DNA from: Phycisphaerae bacterium | Lineage (GTDB): Bacteria; Planctomycetota; Phycisphaerae; Sedimentisphaerales; Anaerohalosphaeraceae | Reading direction: 5' to 3' | Length of the DNA: 64,000 nucleotides | Assembly: GCA_018052735.1 (NCBI GenBank) | Contig: JAGPMT010000003.1 | Span: 62,001-126,000, forward strand | In this document: one piece after another, positions 7,622 through 17,276 of the stretch | How the letters are laid out: each line of letters opens with the position of its first letter | Position numbering within the stretch: position 1 is the first letter of the stretch | The notes under the pieces: model-generated | Databases searched by the model: none | What the model was told of the DNA's origin: nothing | Seen by the model: the letters and a program-made list of their open reading frames with translations, nothing else | Translations under genes and position numbers: made by a program

Positions 7622-8818
7622 ATGGCAATGAAAGTAATATCTAAAAAGCAGAAAATGCGGGGATCCTATTTTTTTCTTGTCGTGTTTTCCGTTTTTTGCC
7701 TTTGGACAATGGCCCAGACTGCGGCGGTTGACCCTGTTAGGATGGAAGCGATTTACAATGAGGTCAAAACTCCGTACAAGTATGGTGTGGTAATTCACAG
7801 AGATACGGAGCAGAACAGGAACATCGATTGTCCAACTGTATTTCGGCATGGTGACTATTGGTATATGATGCATGTGCAGAGTGAAAAGGATCGGGCCGGC
7901 TATACCACCCAGCTGGCCAGAAGTGCGGATCTTTTGCATTGGGAGCGTCTGGGTACCATTTTGCCTCAGGGCAATCTAGGCGAGTGGGATTACGCCAATG
8001 CCGCCGGCGGGATTGCCCTTGCTGATACGGAATGGGGAGGGAAGGGACATCTTGGGATCTACGAAGGCAAGTACTGGCTTTCTTACTTCGGCGGAGCGAT
8101 TACAGGTTATGAAATTGCTCCGCTTTCTATCGGTCGGGCTTCTGCAACCGAACCCAGCGCTGTGGTATACTGGACCAAGGACAAGTCGCCGATGCTGTCA
8201 GTGACCGATCCGGATGCGGGGGCGTGGGAAGATTATACCCTGTACAAAAGTTTTATTTTCGAAGATCCCAATCGAACCCTTGGTCCGGATGCGCGTTTTA
8301 TCATCTTCTACAACGCCAAAGGCGGAAGCAGCGAAAGCGAATTTATCGGTCTGGCCACATCTTCGGATATGCGCAATTGGAAACGCCACAAAAACAACCC
8401 GGTAATCGTCAACGGGGGGCCGACCCACAAGATCAGCGGAGATCCGCAGATAGTCCGAATTAATGGAATCTGGGTTATGTTCTATTTTGGTGCATTCTGG
8501 GACCCGTATCCGGGCAATAAGAGTGCGGCTTTTGACACCTTTGCCTGTTCCTATGATCTTGTTCACTGGACAAAGTGGGATGGCCCTAATCTAATCGAAC
8601 CGAGCACCTCTTATGACAAGACTTTTGCACATAAGCCGTGGCTTATTAAGCATAACGGTATTGTTTATCATTTTTACTGTGCCGTTGGTGACCAGGGACG
8701 CGTTATTGCGTTGGCCACGTCGGTAGATTTGCGCCAAGAAAAGACGATGTCGAATTCTTTGCTACAACAAAACAGACCGACAGCAAATGACGCCAGTTAT
8801 AGTTCTGACAGTCAGTAA
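7622..8818 (+). CDS. Secreted five-bladed beta-propeller glycosidase (GH43/GH117/GH130/GH137-like fold)
   Basis: 398 residues. After a basic start (three possible ATGs at 7622, 7628 and 7655) there is a signal peptide (FFLVVFSVFCLWTMAQTAA). The mature part shows repeated blade motifs of the W-Y/F and S.DL..W kind: CPTVFRHGDYWYMMHV, SADLLHWERLG, SSDMRNWKRH, PQIVRINGIWVMFYF, SYDLVHWTKW and KPWLIKHNGIVYHFYC. This is the pattern of five-bladed propeller glycosidases, which include arabinofuranosidases, galactosidases and the GH137 beta-L-arabinofuranosidase of RG-II degradation. Family and substrate cannot be fixed by eye. It begins a run of secreted pectin enzymes (PL1, then GH95), so it probably acts outside the cell or in the periplasm on a pectin side chain. 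Confidence 0.7.
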   Translation: MAMKVISKKQKMRGSYFFLVVFSVFCLWTMAQTAAVDPVRMEAIYNEVKTPYKYGVVIHRDTEQNRNIDCPTVFRHGDYWYMMHVQSEKDRAGYTTQLARSADLLHWERLGTILPQGNLGEWDYANAAGGIALADTEWGGKGHLGIYEGKYWLSYFGGAITGYEIAPLSIGRASATEPSAVVYWTKDKSPMLSVTDPDAGAWEDYTLYKSFIFEDPNRTLGPDARFIIFYNAKGGSSESEFIGLATSSDMRNWKRHKNNPVIVNGGPTHKISGDPQIVRINGIWVMFYFGAFWDPYPGNKSAAFDTFACSYDLVHWTKWDGPNLIEPSTSYDKTFAHKPWLIKHNGIVYHFYCAVGDQGRVIALATSVDLRQEKTMSNSLLQQNRPTANDASYSSDSQ

Positions 8819-8839
8819 TGTGTATATTAAGAGTGAGCA

Positions 8840-11800
8840 ATGATAATGCTGGGTAATCATCATTTAACCGGTGTTGGATATTTGTTTGCTGTGCTTTTGA
8901 GCCTGCGGTCCTTATCCTTTGGCACGGAGCTGATAGGCTGGGCAACTGCCGCTGGGGGGACGACCGGGGGACAAGGCGGTCAGGTTGTGACAGTGACAAA
9001 CAAGGCGGAGTTTATCAGCGCTGTTGAGGGCAATACCCCGCGGATCATCCAGGTAGTCGGCACCATTCACGGGGATTACAATATCCCCAATGTCGGGGCC
9101 AATAAGACTATCGTGGGCATCGGATATGATGCCCGAATCGCCGGATTCAGCGTCAAGGTCACTGATGTTGATAATGTAATTATTCGCAACATTACCTTTC
9201 AGGGTGGGATGCCGCAAGACGGCCTGATCTGCCGCCGCGCCACGCATCTGTGGATTGACCATTGTACCTTCTTAGACGCTGCCGACGGATTGCTGGATAT
9301 TACCGACCAATGCGATTATGTTACAGTTTCCTGGTGCAGGTTCTATTATACTTCCAAGATTAATCCCCACAGGTTTGCCTGTCTTGTCGGTTCAACCGAT
9401 GACAACCCGACCGATGCAGGCAAGCTGAACGTTACCTTCCATCACAACTGGTGGGGAAGATATGTGGACCAGCGCATGCCGCGCGGCCGTTACGGCAGCG
9501 ATCACGTGTTCAATAACTATTACTCATGCACCGGCAATTCTTACTGTATCGGCGGGTCATGGGGCTTCAAAGTGCTTCTTGAGAGCAACTACTTTGACCA
9601 CGTGAACAATCCGATGAGAGATGCCGGCATCGTCAATGTCGGTTCCGGCGGGACCTATACGGTGGAGATCAAATCTGTCGGCAATATCTTCGATGGATGC
9701 ACAGGCAGCATGCAGACGTACGGTCAGGCATTTGTGCCGCCCTATCCCTACACGCTTGATGCGGCGGAGAATATCCCATCCATCGTTAAGGAGGGGGCGG
9801 GCACTACAATTCTAGTCGGAGCCACGACGCTCTGGCCGACAAAGGCCACGGTTCCTGCTCCAGCCAGCGGGGATAACAACGCATCGGCTGATGCGATTCT
9901 GTGCTGGCGTGCCGGCAGCACGGCTGTCAGTCATCATATCTACGTTGGTGCTTCCCCGGACGGGCTTGCCAGCTGCGGCATCCAGGCAGCCACCTCGTTT
10001 ACACCGCCAGCCCTGAAGCCGGATACGAGATATTACTGGCGTATCGATGAAATAACCGCTGACGGATCAGTTATCGGGGGTGATTTGTGGACATTTAAGA
10101 CCAGTCCGGAACTTCCGGCATCACTTTTGCATTACTGGCCGTTTGATGTGGATTTTCTGGATGTTGCAAAGGTATTTGCTTCAAATCCGAACAATCCGTT
10201 CGGAGCGGCGTGGTTGGATACCGATGTCAAACTGCTGGGTGTAGGGTGTCTGGATTTAACTTACCCCAAAGACGGATTGATTGCCGGGTGGTCTGAATCG
10301 GCCACCAACACCATTTTTCCGCCTGCCGCTCCAATGACTATCTCGCTGTGGTTTAAGCCGACGGTCCTGCCTTCTTCTGATAATACTGCCTGCATCCTCG
10401 GCAGCAAGCCCGGAACGGTGTCAGGAGCTAAAATGTTTCGTATCGAATTGTTGCCGTCGGGTGTCTGCCGGCTGACTGTTGACAACGCAACACCGGAATT
10501 CGGCAATTTGCCTGTCGTAAATGGGTGGAACCATGTGTTGATAACAATTGGTACATCTGGTTATCTGCGTGCTTGGCTCAATGCCAATGAGGCTGGCTCC
10601 ATTTCTCTGTTGACCAATGCGTCAAACAATTACAATGGACAATATGCCGGAATTGGTTTCTATGGGGATACCCCCAATGGTTTGCATAGGGGGGATTATA
10701 CCGGCTTTATTGATGATGTCGCCGTCTATAATGTACCATATGATCTGACATTTGCTGAAATTCTTTACAACAGCGGTAACGGCAGGGCAGCGATAGGCAA
10801 TCCTGTATTTACAGCCGATCCAATCGGCAATCAGGATGCCGTCGAATTAGTACCTTATGTCGGGCAATCCCTCGCAGCCTATACCGGTGGTATCGGAGTT
10901 TTCAGCAAGGAATCTGGGCCAGCCTGGCTGGCCGTCTTGCCCAATGGAATGCTGTCGGGAATTCCATCGGATGCTGATGTCGGTCAAAATACCTTTAGGG
11001 TGCGTTTTGGAAATTCTTCTGGGGCTTATGATACAGCGGCGATGACAATTAATGTCAGAAATATGTATTCCGGCATAAAGGGGATGGAAGATCTGGCCGG
11101 ACTGGCGTCCGAATGGCTGCTGGCCGGCTGTGAGGATATCCCTGCATGCGGGGGAGCCGACTTGGACGGGGATAGGAATGTGAGTCTGCCCGATTTGCAA
11201 ATCCTAACTGACAACTGGCTGGCCGATGAAGATTTGGTTTTGTATCTGCCCTTTGATGAGATGAGCGGGGATAACAGCGCCGATGGTTCTCTCTATGCCC
11301 GAACAGCCGGCTTGGTCAACGGCCCAACGTGGGTGACGGGTGTGTCCGGCGGAGCACTGGCATTTGACGGGATAGATGATTATGTAGAGATAGCCGGCTA
11401 CAAAGGTGTCAGCTGCGGCCATATGCGGACCGTTTGTGCGTGGATACAAACCTCGCAGATTTCCGAAATGATTTTAAGCTACGGCGGTCTTAATCCGGGG
11501 ACGCGCTGGTTGTTTTTTATCACTAATTCAAAACTGCAATTGGGTGTCGGCGGGGGCAATATCTTCAGCAATCGGAGTGTGAATGACGGACAGTGGCACC
11601 ATGTGGCGGCTGTGCTGCAGGAACCGGCATCTGGACCGGCCAGCGTACAGAACCTTCGCCTGTATATTGATGGACAGCTGGATGCAGGGACTTACACCAA
11701 TCCGACTGTGGAGATTAATACTGGAACTGATTGTTCGGTGCGGATTGGAGTTATGCAGAAGCCGGATGGAGCACTGGAATCATTCTTCGGCGGACAGATT

Positions 11801-11863
11801 GATGAAGTCCGCATCTATGACCGAGCGCTGAGCGAGTCGGAAATTCAAAGTCTTTTGCAATAA
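8840..11863 (+). CDS. Secreted modular PL1 pectate lyase with LamG and dockerin-like modules
   Basis: 1007 residues with a signal peptide. Residues ~30-330 form a PL1 parallel beta-helix with the family hallmarks LWIDHCTF, TFHHNWWGRYVDQRMPRGRYG (catalytic arginine region) and HVFNNYY. It would cleave de-esterified homogalacturonan by Ca2+-dependent beta-elimination. Then come a fibronectin-III-like module (~345-435), a LamG/concanavalin-like module (~440-650), a putative Ig/cadherin-like module (~655-745), an EF-hand-like dockerin pair (~750-795, DLDGDRNVSLPDLQILTDNWL) and a second LamG module (~800-1005). The repeats and lectin-like modules suggest attachment to polysaccharide or to the cell envelope. 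Placement between two other secreted pectin enzymes supports the substrate. The dockerin-like segment is internal, which is unusual. Confidence 0.9.
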   Translation: MIMLGNHHLTGVGYLFAVLLSLRSLSFGTELIGWATAAGGTTGGQGGQVVTVTNKAEFISAVEGNTPRIIQVVGTIHGDYNIPNVGANKTIVGIGYDARIAGFSVKVTDVDNVIIRNITFQGGMPQDGLICRRATHLWIDHCTFLDAADGLLDITDQCDYVTVSWCRFYYTSKINPHRFACLVGSTDDNPTDAGKLNVTFHHNWWGRYVDQRMPRGRYGSDHVFNNYYSCTGNSYCIGGSWGFKVLLESNYFDHVNNPMRDAGIVNVGSGGTYTVEIKSVGNIFDGCTGSMQTYGQAFVPPYPYTLDAAENIPSIVKEGAGTTILVGATTLWPTKATVPAPASGDNNASADAILCWRAGSTAVSHHIYVGASPDGLASCGIQAATSFTPPALKPDTRYYWRIDEITADGSVIGGDLWTFKTSPELPASLLHYWPFDVDFLDVAKVFASNPNNPFGAAWLDTDVKLLGVGCLDLTYPKDGLIAGWSESATNTIFPPAAPMTISLWFKPTVLPSSDNTACILGSKPGTVSGAKMFRIELLPSGVCRLTVDNATPEFGNLPVVNGWNHVLITIGTSGYLRAWLNANEAGSISLLTNASNNYNGQYAGIGFYGDTPNGLHRGDYTGFIDDVAVYNVPYDLTFAEILYNSGNGRAAIGNPVFTADPIGNQDAVELVPYVGQSLAAYTGGIGVFSKESGPAWLAVLPNGMLSGIPSDADVGQNTFRVRFGNSSGAYDTAAMTINVRNMYSGIKGMEDLAGLASEWLLAGCEDIPACGGADLDGDRNVSLPDLQILTDNWLADEDLVLYLPFDEMSGDNSADGSLYARTAGLVNGPTWVTGVSGGALAFDGIDDYVEIAGYKGVSCGHMRTVCAWIQTSQISEMILSYGGLNPGTRWLFFITNSKLQLGVGGGNIFSNRSVNDGQWHHVAAVLQEPASGPASVQNLRLYIDGQLDAGTYTNPTVEINTGTDCSVRIGVMQKPDGALESFFGGQIDEVRIYDRALSESEIQSLLQ

Positions 11864-12029
11864 ATGCGTGTAAACTTTATCGTTTCGTCATCAAAACTGA
11901 AAATTCTGTAGCGATGGGAAGGGTTTAGATCCGAGTATGTCAACGCATAAGATTATCAGCGATATGAAGGAAAATGTCCGGTGCATAATCAAGAGATGGT
12001 TCAGCGGCAAGAATGGGAGGATTAGTCTG

Positions 12030-14648
12030 ATGCAATGCAATCATTTGTTTGTGTCTATAATACTGGTGTTTTTTCCTCTTCTTGTATATAGGGCGGGGGC
12101 GGATCCCGGACCGATGGTCTTGTTTTATAACAGCCCGGCCTCTTATACATCCGATGTGACATCCAATGAGGCCTTGCCCATCGGCAACGGCAAGCTGGCT
12201 GCTATGGTGTACGGCGGCACAGGCACGGAAATTATCCAGTTCAATGAAGATACTGTCTGGGCTGGTCAGCCGCATAATTATGCCCACGCCGGAGCCGTCA
12301 ATGTGCTGGAACTGATCCGGCAGCATGTGTGGGCCGGCGAGGGTCTGGCCGCCTACGCCGACGCCAGCGGTTCTTTTATGAGCGTTCCTCTGCGTCAGTG
12401 TCCCTACCAGCCGACGGCTGAACTGCGATTGACCTTTAACCATTCCGCCCCAACAAATTATCGCCGTCAATTAGATTTGAGCACGGCGACCGCTTCAGTA
12501 AGTTATGTGACCGGCGGTGTAACTTATCAGAGAGACTGTTTTGCCAGCTATCCGGACAATGTAATAGTGGTGCGTCTGACTGCCAGCCAGTTCGGCAAAA
12601 TCAATTTTACTTGCGCTTTAACCACACCGCACACAGTTGTAAGCAATAGCGCCAGCGGCAGTGATGTTGTGCTGCGCGGTGCGGTCGATCATGTGGGCAA
12701 AAACGGTTTGGCCAGCAATATCGAATTCGAAGCACGGGTGCGGATTCTTTGCGAAGGCGGTTCCATAGCAGTGATTGGAAATACTCTGCAGGTCAGCGGT
12801 GCCGACGCCGCAACATTGGTGTTAGGGGCCGCGTCAAACTTTGTTCGCTATGATGATATCAGCGGCAATCCGAGTCTGATTTGCCAGCAAACGGTAACCA
12901 AGGCCGCCGCCAAGGGCTTTAATGCCTTGCGTCAAGATCAGCTGAATGATTATCAATCTCTCTTTAACCGAGTAACTTTGGATTTAGGCACCTCGAATAA
13001 AGTCAATCTTCCCATCAATGAGCGTCTGGATGCGATTGAGGCTGGGGTGGATGCTGCCAAGTATGATTGGTCGCTGTTCAATGCCGACGATCTCCAGTTA
13101 ATAGCCTTGAATTTCCAAATGGCTCGATATCTGATGATTTCGGGTTCTCGTCCCGGCTCGCAGCCGCTGAACTTGCAAGGCAAATGGAACAATGAGTTCG
13201 AACCCTCATGGGAAGGCAAGATGACCCTGAATATCAATGAGGAAATGAACTACTGGGCTGCAGAAGTAGCTAATCTTCCAGAGTGCCATGAGCCGCTGTT
13301 TGATATGATTCGAGATTTGTCCGAGACCGGCGCAGCGGTAGCCGCTGCGCATTACGGAGCTGATGGATGGGTAGTCCATCACAATACGGATCTATGGCGC
13401 GGGGCAGCGCCCATTAATAACGCCGGCGGCCTCTGGCCGACAGGGGGCGCTTGGCTTTCTATGCATCTATGGTGGCATTATGAATATAGCGGAGATGCTG
13501 CCTTTCTGGCTCAGGTTTATCCTTTGATGAAGGGGGCAGCCGAGTTTTTTGCGGGCTTTCTGGTGCGGGATCCGCGCCCCGGCAGTGCCGGCTATCTCCT
13601 AACCAATCCTTCGCATTCTCCGGAGCAGCCCAATCCTGCCTTGGGTGATAACGGCGAACTTGTGGCCGGCCCAACCATGGACTGTCAATTGATACGGTGC
13701 CTGTTTACTTATGTTATTGAAGCCAGCAAGATTCTCGATGCAGATGCGGCATTCCGACAGCAATTAGAGCAGATGCGAGCACAGCTGCCGCCCAACCAAA
13801 TTGGTCGATATGGTCAACTGCAGGAATGGCTGGAGGATGTAGATGTCCCCAATACGCATCGTCATCTGTCCCACTTGGTTGACCTGATGCCGGCCGGCAA
13901 CATTACTCCCCATCATACCCCGGAGTTGGCAGCTGCTGTCAAGGTGGTCTTGGATTGGAAGGGAGACGACACAAATAATACGGCTTGGAGTCAGGCTTGG
14001 AAGATGTGCTGCCGCACGCGTCTGCTACAGGGCAATCATGCTTATATGATTCTCAACAAGATCCTCGGTAAATCCCATACAGATAATATGACCTTTTCCC
14101 GCAAGGGCAATGAAAACCAGATTGACGGCAATTTGGGCGTCTTGATGGGAACGGCGGAGTTCTTCCTGCAGAGCCATCAGGGGGAAGTGTATCTTCTGCC
14201 GGCCCTGCCGGACAAAATGGCAAACGGCAGCGTAACCGGCTTGAGAGCCCGTGGCGGCTTTGAAGTTGATATCACCTGGCAAAATCACCAGCTGCTTACC
14301 GCAACCATCCGATCGCTGGCGGGCAAGACATGCCGTATTCGTTCAGCCTGGCCGATTGTTGTATCCGAGGCAGCTCATCGTGTGGCGGTGCATTCACCAG
14401 GCAAGGATCTTTATGAATTTCCCACGGAGGCCGGGCATACCTATACTCTGACTGTCTATTCCTGTTCAACTCCAATCGCTTCTGACCTTGACGGCAACTG
14501 CCAGGTTAATATCAGCGATTTCGCAGTCCTTGCTGAGGCTTGGATGGGCGAGGGGGACAATACGGGGTATGATTTAGGTGATCTGGAAAATCTTGCGGAA
14601 GATTGGCTGACCTGCAATCGGCTGCCTACTTCAGAGTGCTGGCAGTAA
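12030..14648 (+). CDS. Secreted GH95 glycoside hydrolase (alpha-L-fucosidase / alpha-L-galactosidase family)
   Basis: About 872 residues from the ATG at 12030, chosen because GGGAGG lies 9 bases before it and a signal peptide follows directly (MQCNHLFVSIILVFFPLLV). A longer frame starts at 11937. GH95 landmarks are clear: NEALPIGNGKLAAMVYGG and FNEDTVWAGQP (N-terminal beta-sandwich), NLQGKWN, NINEEMNYWAAE (the Asn pair that supports the base), HHNTDLWRG, and QLQEWLEDVD with the general-acid Glu, then HRHLSHL and LLPALP. The last ~55 residues are a dockerin-like EF-hand pair (DLDGNCQVNISDFAVLAEAW). GH95 enzymes remove terminal alpha-L-fucose or alpha-L-galactose, and both sugars occur in pectin side chains. 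Which of the two is not decided by the sequence. Confidence 0.9.
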   Translation: MQCNHLFVSIILVFFPLLVYRAGADPGPMVLFYNSPASYTSDVTSNEALPIGNGKLAAMVYGGTGTEIIQFNEDTVWAGQPHNYAHAGAVNVLELIRQHVWAGEGLAAYADASGSFMSVPLRQCPYQPTAELRLTFNHSAPTNYRRQLDLSTATASVSYVTGGVTYQRDCFASYPDNVIVVRLTASQFGKINFTCALTTPHTVVSNSASGSDVVLRGAVDHVGKNGLASNIEFEARVRILCEGGSIAVIGNTLQVSGADAATLVLGAASNFVRYDDISGNPSLICQQTVTKAAAKGFNALRQDQLNDYQSLFNRVTLDLGTSNKVNLPINERLDAIEAGVDAAKYDWSLFNADDLQLIALNFQMARYLMISGSRPGSQPLNLQGKWNNEFEPSWEGKMTLNINEEMNYWAAEVANLPECHEPLFDMIRDLSETGAAVAAAHYGADGWVVHHNTDLWRGAAPINNAGGLWPTGGAWLSMHLWWHYEYSGDAAFLAQVYPLMKGAAEFFAGFLVRDPRPGSAGYLLTNPSHSPEQPNPALGDNGELVAGPTMDCQLIRCLFTYVIEASKILDADAAFRQQLEQMRAQLPPNQIGRYGQLQEWLEDVDVPNTHRHLSHLVDLMPAGNITPHHTPELAAAVKVVLDWKGDDTNNTAWSQAWKMCCRTRLLQGNHAYMILNKILGKSHTDNMTFSRKGNENQIDGNLGVLMGTAEFFLQSHQGEVYLLPALPDKMANGSVTGLRARGGFEVDITWQNHQLLTATIRSLAGKTCRIRSAWPIVVSEAAHRVAVHSPGKDLYEFPTEAGHTYTLTVYSCSTPIASDLDGNCQVNISDFAVLAEAWMGEGDNTGYDLGDLENLAEDWLTCNRLPTSECWQ

Positions 14649-14809
14649 AATCGTCTCTGTATAACCGCTAAGATGCAAACTAACAAATTCAAGTCAGCAT
14701 TATGAGGGCAATTGTTCGTCAAAAGCCAAAGCGGCATTAACGGACCTTATTTTGACACAGGTGCTTCGGCTGAATGAAGACACCGATCTCGTAACATTAT
14801 GCAGATGAA

Positions 14810-15565
14810 TCATTTGCTTTTGGTTCGGGTGGCCCAGGCTTCGTAGCGTTTGCGATAGTCGTAGCCGAAGTCATCAATCGAAAATTCGTTGCGGATTTTG
14901 TATTTTTTGAAGATTTTGACTATGGATTTATCGCTCCAGGCAGACAACGATTCTATCCGGGCCTGTTCCAGACGATTTCGAAGAATCTTTTTTTCCTCTT
15001 CTTTCATCTCCGGCACCATTTCAAGATAGGCATTGTAGGTGCGGTCGACGCCCGGAGAACGCGTAATGCGATCCAGCAGCGCTATAATCTGTTCATCGGT
15101 GATTTCCTTGCGCAGAGCTGTGAGCAGTCCCTGAATCTGTGGAGCAAATTCGGCATAGATGGGCTCAATCTGTTCGACCATAATGGTCAGGGCTTTCAGC
15201 TCATTTTTTCCTCCTTTGGCTGGATCACGGGCATCATCCCAAGCCAGCCAAGCAGCATCCAGTTTTTCGTCTGCCTGCTGATGCCATGCCCATACCCGGC
15301 CATAATGTTCGGCCAATAGATCTGCCACTTTGGACTGCTTGATTTCATTGCCTAACTTTAGCGATTGTGCCAGTTCTTTACCTTTGTTTTGAACGTTTTG
15401 TTGGATATCCTCAGGCAGATTCGGTGACATCCAGGCGGGCGCAGCGCCGGCATCGATTGCGGCCTGTGTCTTGACCGCCACCTCGATAGCGGTTTCGGCT
15501 TGCAGAGTTGATATAAAGACCAACATGATTGCATTTACTGCGGTTAGATTTATGCATCTTGACAT
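14810..15565 (-). CDS. Secreted DUF3826-family protein
   Basis: 251 residues from the ATG at 15565. GGAGG lies 8 bases upstream, inside an earlier in-frame ATG at 15580. A signal peptide (AVNAIMLVFISTLQAET) is followed by a helical, highly charged protein with KGKELAQSLKL, HYGRVWAWHQ and YNAYLEMVPEM. It looks like the DUF3826 family, which is met repeatedly in pectin-utilisation loci but has no established function as far as I know. It stands alone on the minus strand between the GH95 gene and the PEP-CTERM gene. Acting as a periplasmic helper or binding protein would be a guess. Confidence 0.6.
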   Translation of the reverse strand: MSRCINLTAVNAIMLVFISTLQAETAIEVAVKTQAAIDAGAAPAWMSPNLPEDIQQNVQNKGKELAQSLKLGNEIKQSKVADLLAEHYGRVWAWHQQADEKLDAAWLAWDDARDPAKGGKNELKALTIMVEQIEPIYAEFAPQIQGLLTALRKEITDEQIIALLDRITRSPGVDRTYNAYLEMVPEMKEEEKKILRNRLEQARIESLSAWSDKSIVKIFKKYKIRNEFSIDDFGYDYRKRYEAWATRTKSK

Positions 15566-16209
15566 GCTCGAATCCTCCATAAACGGAATTGATAAAAAAT
15601 TGACACGACAGTCTTGTCAAGCTTGTCCACTATTATTCATATATCTTGAAAAGATGCAAGAATATGCATCAAATTTCATTCAGCTTAATAGCCACTCTAT
15701 GAAATTTCGCTACAGGGATTTGAAAGGAATCTACGATATCAAGCATTCTACCTTTAGCATAATACTCCCCAAAGAGCATGACATTGAAACCTATGCTATA
15801 ACATGACATGAAGGGCAAAGGTTGTTAATAACAAGACTTATTAGATCTATATACACGAGATGTATTGAGGCCGGCTGTTTCAAAGATGAAGGATAATAAC
15901 CAGAAAACATAGATCTACGAGGTTGGGAATGAATAAATTCCCTCAAATTTTTGATTTTTTTTATAAAAAATTAATCCGGTAAGGTTTTTTTATTGTTTAC
16001 GATGCGGTTTTTCCCTCAAAATTAACATAAATACCCCTTTTTTATACGAAATATTCTGTGAATCTAAATATATGGTAATTTTTTCTAAAAAATCGGGAAG
16101 AAATTAGCGTTGAATTGTTATAAAATAAGTATTTATAAGAGCATGAAATTTGCTCATTTAGTATCCATTTCGGCTTTTTTCAAAAAAAGCCAAACTGTGG
16201 GAGTGAAAT
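15566..16209. other. AT-rich intergenic region, no gene recognised
   Basis: About 640 bases, strongly AT-rich from ~15900 on, between divergent genes (DUF3826, minus; PEP-CTERM, plus). A near-perfect inverted repeat GGCTTTTTT/AAAAAAAGCC lies at 16172-16191. An open frame at 15471-15806 overlaps the DUF3826 gene and looks like chance. Promoters for both neighbours should lie here. Confidence 0.5.
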
Positions 16210-16295
16210 ACAAAAAGTTAAGATAATTTCAGGAAATAAATCGTGAAATGTGGATTTCGGCTATGTAGTCGAAATAATAAACGTTAACTTTTTGT
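16210..16295 (+). promoter_or_regulatory. Structured 5' leader of the PEP-CTERM gene (predicted three-way RNA junction)
   Basis: ACAAAAAGTTAA at 16210-16221 is perfectly complementary to TTAACTTTTTGT at 16284-16295. Inside it, ATTTC (16226-16230) can pair with GAAAT (16245-16249), and ATTTCG (16254-16259) with CGAAAT (16270-16275). The result is a 12-pair closing stem with two inner hairpins, ending 3 bases before the GGAGG of the next gene. I do not recognise it as a known riboswitch class. A structured, possibly regulatory, leader is the reading. The stems are AT-rich, so chance is possible. Confidence 0.4.
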
Positions 16296-16310
16296 TTGGA
16301 GGTTGGAAAG

Positions 16311-17204
16311 ATGAAGAAATTATTAGTGTTAGTGGGGCTTGCTGCAGTAGTGATGCTGGCGGCGGATAGCCAGGCGTTTCGCGTCACCACGGCCGACCCG
16401 GGTGGGGCTGATGCGGAATTGCGAGAGGAGACTCCGACAACAAACAGGGGGACAAGTACGGAAATTGCCTCACGCATCTATGCCAGTACAGACCCAACAA
16501 AATGGCGCAACAGTGTGATTTATCTGAAGTTTGGTGTGGCAGGCATCACGGCGCAAGATCTGGCTGGAGACATCACCATACGATTGACCTATCGAAATAC
16601 CAATTTGGTCATCAGTCGAATCCAGGATACAGTTGAACCGATTGGTCCAAACACCGGTTGGGATTATTTCATTTTGGATCCCACGATCGATGGTGCCAAT
16701 TGGGATGAACTTACAATCACACCAAGCAATGCGCCGGGTTACAGCCTTGATAATGATTACGCAACCAAAGCAACCGGAAGTCCTATTGCCCCGACAGATG
16801 GCTTATACTATCTGGGGCGGCAACTGTACGATAGTGCTGCTTTGGTGGGCACCCCCGCGCACCTGCCTGTCGGTGGGGCATTCGACTTTACTCTTCCAGC
16901 GGGAAGTCTATTGCATGAAGCGATCCTGATGGCACAGGAGACTGACCATAAGACGCTGACCATTGTGATGGGAATTGCTCACGATTATGACAATGACAAC
17001 ACCAACTGGCTGAACTTTAATTATTTGTTCAATCCCAAAGAAATGACAACACTGCTCAAGGATACAGCCAGTCCGTGGAGCGAGAAATCCAATGCCAGCA
17101 ACCTTTTCTCACCGATGCTGACGAACGAACCGCACATTCCTGAGCCGGCAACGATGGCTCTGCTTGGTTTCGGTGGTCTGGCCTTGCTGCGCAAGCGCAA
17201 GTAG
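16311..17204 (+). CDS. PEP-CTERM sorting-domain protein of unknown function
   Basis: 297 residues from the ATG at 16311, with GGAGG at 16298-16302. It has an N-terminal signal peptide (MKKLLVLVGLAAVVMLAADSQA) and a C-terminal PEP-CTERM anchor: PEPATMALLGFGGLALL followed by RKRK. This is the signal recognised by exosortase-type transpeptidases that send proteins to the cell surface or matrix. The body (~residues 25-270) contains VIYLKFGVAG and DITIRLTYRN, suggesting a beta-rich domain of the kind often found around LamG and polysaccharide-binding proteins. I do not recognise a catalytic motif. No exosortase gene is in the window. The gene has a structured leader and a strong hairpin just after its stop, so it is probably a single-gene unit. 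Confidence 0.85.
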   Translation: MKKLLVLVGLAAVVMLAADSQAFRVTTADPGGADAELREETPTTNRGTSTEIASRIYASTDPTKWRNSVIYLKFGVAGITAQDLAGDITIRLTYRNTNLVISRIQDTVEPIGPNTGWDYFILDPTIDGANWDELTITPSNAPGYSLDNDYATKATGSPIAPTDGLYYLGRQLYDSAALVGTPAHLPVGGAFDFTLPAGSLLHEAILMAQETDHKTLTIVMGIAHDYDNDNTNWLNFNYLFNPKEMTTLLKDTASPWSEKSNASNLFSPMLTNEPHIPEPATMALLGFGGLALLRKRK

Positions 17205-17236
17205 ATTGTAACAACTGACAATTCACTGTATGTGGT

Positions 17237-17276
17237 GCATTGAGCTGGCGCTATCCGAATAGCGCCAGCTCAATGC
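17237..17276 (+). terminator. Strong hairpin after the PEP-CTERM gene
   Basis: GCATTGAGCTGGCGCT (17237-17252) and AGCGCCAGCTCAATGC (17261-17276) are perfectly complementary over 16 bases with an 8-base loop. It starts 32 bases after the stop codon. No T run follows on either strand (TGAAAAAAG on plus), so it may protect a 3' end or act as a non-canonical terminator. Confidence 0.6.

Noticed and set aside
15471-15806. 111-codon plus-strand frame
   Set aside because: Overlaps the 5' end of the DUF3826 gene on the other strand and the AT-rich promoter region; no domain seen.
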